Position numbers and translations under genes: made by a program | Assembly: GCA_040507895.1 (NCBI GenBank) | Contig: JBEVNX010000045.1 | Span: 1 to 12,613, forward strand | From: JBEVNX01 sp040507895 | GTDB taxonomy: Bacteria; Desulfobacterota; Binatia; JACPRU01 | DNA length: 12,613 nucleotides | Direction: 5' to 3' | In this document: one piece after another, positions 6,357 to 11,665 of the stretch | Layout of the letters: the number at the start of each line of letters is the position of its first letter | Numbering within the stretch: position 1 is the stretch's first letter | The notes under the pieces: generated by a model | Database searches by the model: none | What the model saw: only the letters and a program-made list of their open reading frames with translations | What the model was told of the DNA's origin: nothing

Positions 6357-7232
6357 ATGCAACCCCTGATCATCGAAGCGGCGATCAACGGCGCGACCCG
6401 CAAGCAATCGAACCCGCACGTACCACGCTCGTTCGAGGAGATCGTCGCCTCGGCGCGCGCCTCGCTCGACGCCGGCGCGTCGGTCGTCCACCACCACAAC
6501 GACGAAGGCTTGCGCGAGCCGCGCCACGCCAGCGCTCCCTACCGAGATACCTGGACGGCGATCTACGAGCACGCGCCTGATGCCGTGCTCTATCCGACGA
6601 TGGGGGGTGGCGGGTCTCACACGACGATTCGTGAGCGCTACGCGCACGTCGAAGAGCTGACGGATGCCGGCCTCCTCCGCATGGCCGTCATCGATCCCGG
6701 CTCGGTGTCACTCGGCCCGGTTGACGACCAGGGTCTCCCCGCGGCGGTCGAGCTCGTCTACCAGAACACGTTTGCCGATGTCCGCTACATGGCGGATCGC
6801 TGCCTCGAGCGCGGCCTTGCCGCCCACGTCTCGATCTTCGAGCCCGGCTTCCTGCGCGTCGCGCTGGCCTATCACGCCGCCGGCCGCCTTCCGCCGGCGA
6901 AGATCCAGCTCTACTTCGGCGGCCCGGCCACGCCCTTCGGCCTGCCGCCCACGGCCGTAAGCCTCGACGCCTATCTTGCGATGCTCGCGGGCTCCGATCT
7001 GCCGTGGATGGTGGGGGTGATCGGCGGCGACGTCTCCTCGACCCTCGCCGAGCTCGCGATCGAGCGAGGCGGGCACGTGCGAATCGGCCTCGAGGACTAC
7101 GCCGGTCCCACCCAGCCGCGAAACCAGGAGCTCGTCGCTGCGATCGCCAGGATGGCGAGAAGGCGCGGGCGACCCATCGCAACGTGCGCCGAAGCGGCGC
7201 AGATCCTTGGAGCAGGGAGAAACAATCGATGA
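6357..7232 (+). CDS. BKACE (DUF849) beta-keto acid cleavage enzyme
   Basis: BKACE enzymes, formerly 3-keto-5-aminohexanoate cleavage protein or DUF849, are zinc-dependent TIM-barrel enzymes. They react a beta-keto acid with acetyl-CoA to give acetoacetate and a new CoA ester. The 291-residue protein begins LIIEAAINGATRK (4-16). It has the metal-binding H-x-H within AGASVVHHHNDEG (39-51; H45 and H47), then YPTMGGGGSHT (79-89), MAVIDPGSVSLG (109-120), FEPGFLR (161-167) and the conserved GGHVRIGLED (238-247) holding the third metal-site region. HHHND replaces the more common HxHxRD. I chose ATG 6357 for GGAG about 8 nt upstream and immediate family homology. It is translationally coupled to GST (ATGA overlap) and divergent from a crotonase, suggesting shared CoA-ester catabolism. 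Substrate unknown. Confidence 0.92.
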   Translation: MQPLIIEAAINGATRKQSNPHVPRSFEEIVASARASLDAGASVVHHHNDEGLREPRHASAPYRDTWTAIYEHAPDAVLYPTMGGGGSHTTIRERYAHVEELTDAGLLRMAVIDPGSVSLGPVDDQGLPAAVELVYQNTFADVRYMADRCLERGLAAHVSIFEPGFLRVALAYHAAGRLPPAKIQLYFGGPATPFGLPPTAVSLDAYLAMLAGSDLPWMVGVIGGDVSSTLAELAIERGGHVRIGLEDYAGPTQPRNQELVAAIARMARRRGRPIATCAEAAQILGAGRNNR

Positions 7233-7894
7233 GCGACGACGCCGCCCTCCGCCTCCGCTACTTTCCCTTTCCCGGTCGCGCCGGCGCCATTCGCGACACG
7301 CTCCGCATCGGTGACGTCGCCTTCGAGGACTTCCACGTGCCGCTCGATCGCTTTCAGGAGCTGAAAACGTCGGGCGAACTCCCGTTCGAATCCCTTCCGG
7401 TCCTCGACGTCGTGACCTCCGGGAGGACGGTGAGCGCCGCGCAAAGCAATGCCATCTTGCGGTTCGCCGGGCGCCGGGCCGGCCTCTACCCGGTAGACGA
7501 CGCGGTGCGGGCGTTGAAGGTGGACGAGGCGCTGGACCTGGGAGAGGACCTTTACGGAATCATCGCCCCCAGCATCGCCGAGCAGGACCCCGAGCGGCGG
7601 ATCGCGATGCGCAAGCTCCTCGCGGAAGAGACCCTCCCCCGCTGGGTCGGCTTTCTTGAGCGGCTTCTCGTCGCCAACGGCCGCACGGGCTTCGTGGTGG
7701 GAGACTCCCTGACGGTGGCGGACCTCAAGCTCTACTGGGTCGTCGACAAGCTCACCAACGGAACCCTCGACGGGATCCCCCGAACCCTGCTGGATCGCTT
7801 CGTCGCGGTGACCGCCTGGCGCAAGAACGTCACAGCTGTCCGCGAATCCCGCTTGGCAGCGGCCGCGGGTAGCGGAACGTTACGGCGTGGCTGA
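7229..7894 (+). CDS. Glutathione S-transferase family protein
   Basis: Cytosolic GST-fold proteins conjugate or reduce electrophiles with glutathione. The 221-residue ORF has an N-terminal thioredoxin-like domain: LRYFPFPGRAGAIRDTLRIG (9-28), with Tyr11 a likely catalytic residue as in Tyr-type GSTs; the cis-proline loop ESLPVLDV (54-61, P57); and the glutathione gamma-Glu site QSNAILRFAG (72-81). The all-helical C-terminal domain includes GDSLTVADLKLYW (158-170), carrying the conserved S/T-x-x-D N-capping box. The ATG overlaps the BKACE stop as ATGA, so translation is probably coupled. The last five or six codons and the stop run into the EthD relic, so the natural C-terminus may have been altered. 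It may handle a reactive intermediate or use GSH as a cofactor in the BKACE pathway; that role is inferred. Confidence 0.88.
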   Translation: MSDDAALRLRYFPFPGRAGAIRDTLRIGDVAFEDFHVPLDRFQELKTSGELPFESLPVLDVVTSGRTVSAAQSNAILRFAGRRAGLYPVDDAVRALKVDEALDLGEDLYGIIAPSIAEQDPERRIAMRKLLAEETLPRWVGFLERLLVANGRTGFVVGDSLTVADLKLYWVVDKLTNGTLDGIPRTLLDRFVAVTAWRKNVTAVRESRLAAAAGSGTLRRG

Positions 7895-8011
7895 AGTCTG
7901 GTTCGACGACAAGAAAGACCTCTAGAAAATCTTCTCGACCCGAGAAGGCAGGCGGCACGGCAGAACGCAACGAGCCACTTGTTCCGCGAAAAGCACGTGA
8001 TCGTGAGGGGC
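7875..8011 (+). pseudogene. Decayed second EthD gene, C-terminal half
   Basis: Read from 7875, this stretch encodes ERYGVAEVWFDDKKDL, a TAG at 7923-7925, then KIFSTREG. After a 1-base deletion near 7947 it continues as QAARQNATSH and LFREKHVIVRG. Each block aligns with residues 50-102 of the intact EthD protein at 4684-4992 (QRYDGVAEVWFDSQQDL, RVFSTREG, QAARQSATSH, LFTQEHVIVNG). Compared with that gene it lacks one Asp codon, has an in-frame stop (CTG GAG became CTC TAG), lost one base, and lost about 5-6 codons before LFREKH. The 5' half of the gene is missing and its junction overlaps the end of the GST gene. It is a dead paralogue; the DNA similarity is visible directly. Confidence 0.85.
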
Positions 8012-8036
8012 AAAACGATGTCGCGGCCCCTCGGAT

Positions 8037-9257
8037 TCAACGCGTCGCGTTGCACGCCGCCTCGATGAAGGCGAAGCGACGCGGTCCGCCGTGCTGCGAG
8101 CCGCGCTCCTTTGCTGCAGGCTCTCTCGGATCCATGTAGATCTCGCGCGGCATGGCGCCGACCATCACGAAGACCATGCCGTCGGCCGGCTCGACGTGGA
8201 TCCATTGACCATAGGCGCCGAGCGCCATGAACGAGCCGGGGTGATGCACCCACCACAGGTACCCGTAGCCGGTAAAGGCCGAGGTATCGAGCCGCGGCCG
8301 CGCGCCGATGTCCTTGTGAAAATTGGGCGCCGATGGTGCCGTCGCCTCCGCGGTCCATCCCTCGGGCAAGACGCGCACGCCATCCTGGGTTACGCCGTCA
8401 TTCAGCATGAGCTGACCGAACCGGGCATAGTCGCGCAGCGAAGCACCACAGCAACTGCCCGTGATCTCCTGGCCGTCGTCCGATTCGAGCATGAAGTAGC
8501 CGTCCTGCTCCATGCCGGCCGGTCCCCAGATTTTCTCGGCGCAGTAGTCGGCTACGGTGCGGCCGGTCGCCTTCGTCAGGATGAGGCTCAAGAGAAAGGT
8601 GTCGCCGGTGTTGTAGTAGAACTGCTCGCCGGGCGGATCGATGCGCTGCAGCGTCCTCAAATACTTCGCGATATAGCCGGCTGTCCGCTCGGCGATGGGC
8701 TTGATGTAGTGGCGTGCGACGTCGGCGTTGAGGTCCTCGTAGTCTTCCGTCCAATTGATCCCGCCGGTCATGTTGAGCAAATGGCGCACCGTGACTCCGT
8801 CATAGGCGGTACCGGCGAAGTCAGGCAGATACTTGGTCATCGGATCATCGAGGCTGGCGATGAGGCCGTCATGCAGCGCCGCCCCTACGAGCGAGGACGC
8901 GATCGACTTCACCATCGACGAGGATTGCCAGCGCCGTTCCGGGTTCAGACCGAGAGCATAGCGCTCGAGCAGGATCTCCGCGCGTTTGAGGACCAACAGC
9001 CCACTCAGGTGCTCATCGCGCATCAGGTCGTTCGGGTCGCAGCTGCGTCCCTGATCCTGAAAGCGCACGTCGAGCTCGCGCCGGGCGCGCTTGAATTCGC
9101 TCACGCGCTTGCCCCGCGGGATCGGCCGCGTCGCGAAGATGCGGTCCCAATGCAAAAAGCCTTCTGCCTGGATGGTCGGCGACCAGAGCAGAAAGTCCGC
9201 TCCCAGAAGCCTCGCCAACCAGCGCTCGTTGGATGCCGATGGTGTTTGAGCCGTCAT
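8037..9257 (-). CDS. Serine hydrolase, class C beta-lactamase fold (nylonase/esterase-like)
   Basis: The 406-residue protein belongs to the beta-lactamase/DD-peptidase-like serine hydrolases (class C fold), which include esterases and the 6-aminohexanoate-dimer hydrolase NylB. The catalytic SxxK is SSMVKS (113-118; Ser114, Lys117). The second motif is FYYNTGDT (213-220; YxN with Tyr214, Asn216), a spacing like that of NylB. VTVRHLLNMTGGINW (155-169) is the typical block between them, and GYGYLWW (330-336) and LGAYGQW (346-352) form the C-terminal active-site region. No signal peptide is visible, pointing to a cytoplasmic amidase or esterase rather than a secreted beta-lactamase. The ATG at 9257 has GGGAGG (9264-9269) 6 nt upstream. 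It is convergent with the BKACE-GST operon. Activity cannot be set from sequence. Confidence 0.92.
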   Translation of the reverse strand: MTAQTPSASNERWLARLLGADFLLWSPTIQAEGFLHWDRIFATRPIPRGKRVSEFKRARRELDVRFQDQGRSCDPNDLMRDEHLSGLLVLKRAEILLERYALGLNPERRWQSSSMVKSIASSLVGAALHDGLIASLDDPMTKYLPDFAGTAYDGVTVRHLLNMTGGINWTEDYEDLNADVARHYIKPIAERTAGYIAKYLRTLQRIDPPGEQFYYNTGDTFLLSLILTKATGRTVADYCAEKIWGPAGMEQDGYFMLESDDGQEITGSCCGASLRDYARFGQLMLNDGVTQDGVRVLPEGWTAEATAPSAPNFHKDIGARPRLDTSAFTGYGYLWWVHHPGSFMALGAYGQWIHVEPADGMVFVMVGAMPREIYMDPREPAAKERGSQHGGPRRFAFIEAACNATR

Positions 9258-9528
9258 CGCGTACCTCCCGACACGTGCGCCCAGCGATACGATGAATCAC
9301 CCGGGCTTCCCTGCTTGGGGTGCGCGTCGAAGCTACTCATTGCTATGGCTTTAGGCAAAGCGAGTCGACCTGCGGCCGTTCGCGGAGAAAACGCTTTCGC
9401 TCCATTCGGCCACGTGCCCGCAGCGGAGCTCGCCACGGCTATCGTCGCTCGGCGCGATGGCGCGTTCGAACAACAGATTGTCGCGTTGGATCAAGGGCCT
9501 AGCCGCCCGACAGCGCTAGGATGGCGCC

Positions 9529-9759
9529 TTGCTCTCGGGGAACGGACCCGGCGTGCTTTCCAACGCCTTCGAGCTTTCGACCATTCTGCGCGCGGGCCCC
9601 GATGGGCTGACGCGGGTCATCACCCGCTGCTCGTCGCACGAACACGAATCGGTGCTGTTCGAAAGCTTCGAAGCGGAGCTCGTCGTGCTGCGCCGATGGG
9701 CCGAGTGCCATCGCCGAGTGCTTGGCTTCGCGCCGTCGTGGAACTCGCATGCCTGCTAG
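9529..9759 (+). CDS. Unrecognised small ORF (possible first part of a broken gene)
   Basis: This 76-residue ORF starts at TTG 9529 (AGGA about 8 nt upstream) or GTG 9553. From 9553, 55 of 68 codons end in G or C by hand count, which suggests real coding. It is moderately acidic and helix-like (FESFEAELVVLRRWAECHRR) with no family I recognise, no signal peptide and no membrane segment. Its stop overlaps the ATG of the next ORF by 11 nt, and the next ORF is in the +1 frame. It may be a small gene in an overlapping trio or the N-terminal piece of one frameshifted gene covering 9529-10475. Confidence 0.35.
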   Translation: MLSGNGPGVLSNAFELSTILRAGPDGLTRVITRCSSHEHESVLFESFEAELVVLRRWAECHRRVLGFAPSWNSHAC

Positions 9760-10156
9760 TCGCGCGCACGATTTGGTGCTCGAGATGGTCACGACCACCA
9801 AGGGCATCTACTACAATCCGCAATGGATCGAGTGGGCAGACGCCTGGCTCTCGGGCCGGGATCGCAGTGCCGTTTCCGCCGAGCGCATCGTTCGGCGAAT
9901 TCGCGATCTCCAAGGCCCCGAATGCCAATCGGATCTGTTCGAGGACGTCGCTCGATGCGGCCTGCGCGAGCTGGGCAACCTGGTGGCCGCGTTGCCGAGC
10001 GGGATCGCGTTCGCGGTGACCTTGGCGGCGGCGGATGTAGCTGGCAACCCGGAAGACTCGCAGGCCGCCCTCGATGCTGCCGGGGCGATGATCCGATCGT
10101 TCGAGTACCTTAGACGGCTCCACGGGCGAAAAGTTGCCGAAGCTTTGGGCAGCTGA
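9749..10156 (+). CDS. Hypothetical protein, unrecognised, helical
   Basis: This is a 135-residue ORF from ATG 9749 (alternative ATG 9785) with no strong ribosome site. The middle contains GIYYNPQWIEWADAWLSG, then a mostly alpha-helical, Ala/Leu-rich second half (RELGNLVAALPSG, AGAMIRSFEYLRRLHG). It has no signal peptide and no clear transmembrane helix; one hydrophobic stretch (IAFAVTLAAADVAG) is short. It overlaps the preceding ORF by 11 nt and the following ORF by 23 nt, each in a different frame. I cannot assign a family or function. The divergent serine hydrolase lies about 500 bp upstream. Confidence 0.45.
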   Translation: MPASRAHDLVLEMVTTTKGIYYNPQWIEWADAWLSGRDRSAVSAERIVRRIRDLQGPECQSDLFEDVARCGLRELGNLVAALPSGIAFAVTLAAADVAGNPEDSQAALDAAGAMIRSFEYLRRLHGRKVAEALGS

Positions 10157-10475
10157 GTTCGAGCCTCTTCCCGCGGGCCATTCCACCAATCTTCAAGAGC
10201 GCGACGCTGCGGCCGCCTCGAAGTTGGCCCGCGATACCACCCGGCAAGTCGGTGAGCAGGTGATCGGCCTCACACGCACGATCCTAGCAAGCGCGATCGA
10301 GGTCCCGGGGAGCGTGGCCCGTACCGCGGTCCGGGCGACGGCCGACGTCACGATCGAAGTCATTCAGTCGGTGCGCTCGACGGCGTCTGCGCTCTTGGTG
10401 GCTCCCGCGGACTACGAGCCCGAGGTCGCCGACTCTCGAAGGACTAACGGAGGCTCAACCGACCTGGCTGCATGA
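10134..10475 (+). CDS. Unrecognised ORF with amphipathic helices (phasin-like in character)
   Basis: The ORF has a TTG as its only plausible start, 23 nt before the stop of the previous ORF, so expression by coupling is possible but unproven. The 113-residue product is rich in Ala, Val, Thr and Arg, with long amphipathic helices (ASKLARDTTRQVGEQVIGLT; TAVRATADVTIEVIQSVRST) reminiscent of phasins or other lipid-droplet and granule coat proteins. That resemblance is compositional only. No Cys, signal peptide or membrane segment is seen. The lack of an ATG and the frame change from its neighbour also fit a frameshifted continuation of the upstream gene. Confidence 0.4.
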   Translation: MPKLWAAEFEPLPAGHSTNLQERDAAAASKLARDTTRQVGEQVIGLTRTILASAIEVPGSVARTAVRATADVTIEVIQSVRSTASALLVAPADYEPEVADSRRTNGGSTDLAA

Positions 10476-10578
10476 GCCGGGATGGGCGACCCAAGCGCCT
10501 CAGACCGTGACAGCGGCACTTGCGTCTGGTCGCCAGCTAGCCCAAGAGGGTCTAGTTCCCTTTTGTCGGTGGCCACGA

Positions 10579-10839
10579 ATGCTTTGTCCACATCTCGAGC
10601 ACCCGGGAAGCACCCCGCCCACGAGTGCCGTTTGCGATGAGTGCATCGCCCTGGGCGATCGCTGGGTCCACCTCCGCGCGTGCCTGGCCTGCGGTCACGT
10701 TGGATGCTGCGACAGCTCGAAGAACAGGCACGCGACGGCGCACTTCCGGATGACCCGCCACCCGGTGATCCGCTCGTTGGAGCCGGGAGAGCGCTGGCTC
10801 TGGTGCTACGTGGACGAGGTCGTCGTCGAGCAAGGCTGA
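10579..10839 (+). CDS. UBP-type zinc-finger protein
   Basis: The 86-residue protein is a stand-alone ZnF-UBP domain, the fold that in eukaryotic deubiquitinases binds the ubiquitin C-terminal tail. Bacterial members are common but their role is largely unknown. The metal-ligand pattern is complete: CPH (3-5), CDEC (19-22), CLAC (35-38), GCC (42-44), HATAH (51-55) and H61. The core GDRWVHLRACLACGHVGCCD (26-45), SSKNRHATAH and WLWCYVDE (73-80) are strongly family-like. I chose ATG 10579 because homology begins at MLCPHLEHPG; an upstream in-frame GTG at 10507 would add 24 residues. Right after the stop, a 40-codon coding-like stretch continues in another frame to 10960, so the natural gene may be longer. 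No clear partner gene is adjacent. Confidence 0.9.
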   Translation: MLCPHLEHPGSTPPTSAVCDECIALGDRWVHLRACLACGHVGCCDSSKNRHATAHFRMTRHPVIRSLEPGERWLWCYVDEVVVEQG

Positions 10840-10960
10840 CGGACACATCCTGCAGCGCGACTCGCCGGAGACGGCGTCGGCGTTCCATCAGTTCGTGGCC
10901 GCGCTGCTGGCGGAACGCCTCAAGCACGCCAACGAGACCCTTCGCGTGCTGCTCGACTGA
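10838..10960 (+). other. Coding-like tail in the +1 frame after UBP, possible frameshifted extension
   Basis: From 10838 the frame reads DGHILQRDSPETASAF, then FVAALLAERLKHANETLRVL, and stops at 10958-10960. By hand count 36 of 40 codons end in G or C, and the peptide looks like a natural charged helix. The frame is open back to a stop at 10763-10765 but has no ATG, GTG or TTG start, so it is not an independent gene. It joins the UBP ORF if one base is removed between about 10766 and 10837. This may be a true frameshift, programmed or otherwise, or an indel error. Confidence 0.5.
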
Positions 10961-11152
10961 GGAATCGAGCGGAAAGCACGGACGAGCTCCCCGCGCTCAT
11001 GCACGCCGATGGCTCGAGAACGAGACGCCGCCGGCGTCGTCACTCCAGATCGATGAGAAGCATGCCGCCTCGGGCGTTCGGGACGACCCTCTCGCGCAAC
11101 CACACCCGGGCTCAGCCTGAGCGCGCACGCCGGATCGTCAAATGCCACATGA

Positions 11153-11508
11153 AATACACTGAAAGGCTGGTCGGTCTTCTACGAATCCGCTACCGGTGAA
11201 GGCACGGCCACTTGCGACAACGGTCAGAGTGTCCCCGTGACCTTACGAGCGATAGGAGGCGGCCTCACGGCGGGCAAAGTCAACATCGTAGACGGCATCG
11301 GGGATGTCTCCGAGGTGAACAACATCGATGAGGTGTTCGGCAAGTACGCATCTGCCGAGGCGAGCGCCGGAGCGGGTGGCGCGGCCGCCGCAAGTGTGGT
11401 GACCAAGGGACCGGTTTCGATCGCCCTTTCGGGGAAGGGACAGGGCAGCTCGGATTCTCCTTCGGCGAATTCGTCATCGAAAGGGCGCAGGTCATGAAGG
11501 GAAGGTAG
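11153..11508 (+). pseudogene. Broken gene of unknown family, two frames
   Basis: After a TGA at 11150 the frame reads KGWSVFYESATGEGTATCDN, a glycine-rich beta-like segment (GGGLTAGKVNIVDGIGDVSE), an Ala/Gly stretch and SVVTKGPVSIALSGKGQG to about 11445. In this frame it then turns into a Ser-rich tail, while the -1 frame continues plausibly as QLGFSFGEFVIERAQVMKGR to a TAG at 11506-11508. No ATG exists before the readable part; the first in-frame start is GTG 11237, inside the conserved-looking region. The gene therefore seems to have lost its 5' end and gained a frameshift near 11440-11448. I cannot name the family; the pattern resembles small secreted beta-rich proteins, but that is an impression. 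Confidence 0.45.
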
Positions 11509-11665
11509 AGAGCCCCGGGCTCGGACTCTCGAACGCCGCCTAGCATTCGACGAATTCGCCGGCGGCCCGGAAGTCCAGCGAGGTCGCAAGAGCTCGCTCG
11601 TGGCGCTCCGGTCCCCGGACTTTGCAGATGCAGTCCCGCGGTATGGAAGACAAGGGGTGCCCCAG

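Noticed and set aside
5404..6369. 321-codon plus-strand frame opposite the enoyl-CoA hydratase
   Set aside because: It is the antisense of a gene with clear crotonase motifs and has an Arg/Glu-biased composition typical of an antisense shadow.
8091..10019. Very long plus-strand open frame (642 codons) across the serine hydrolase
   Set aside because: It is the complement of a clear serine hydrolase with intact SxxK and YxN motifs, and its translation is Arg/Ala/His-rich with no family features. Long antisense frames are expected at this GC content.
10641..11120. 159-codon plus-strand frame over the UBP gene and downstream
   Set aside because: It runs out of frame through the zinc-finger codons and reads as Arg-rich low complexity; the better coding signal is in the UBP frame and then the 10838 frame.
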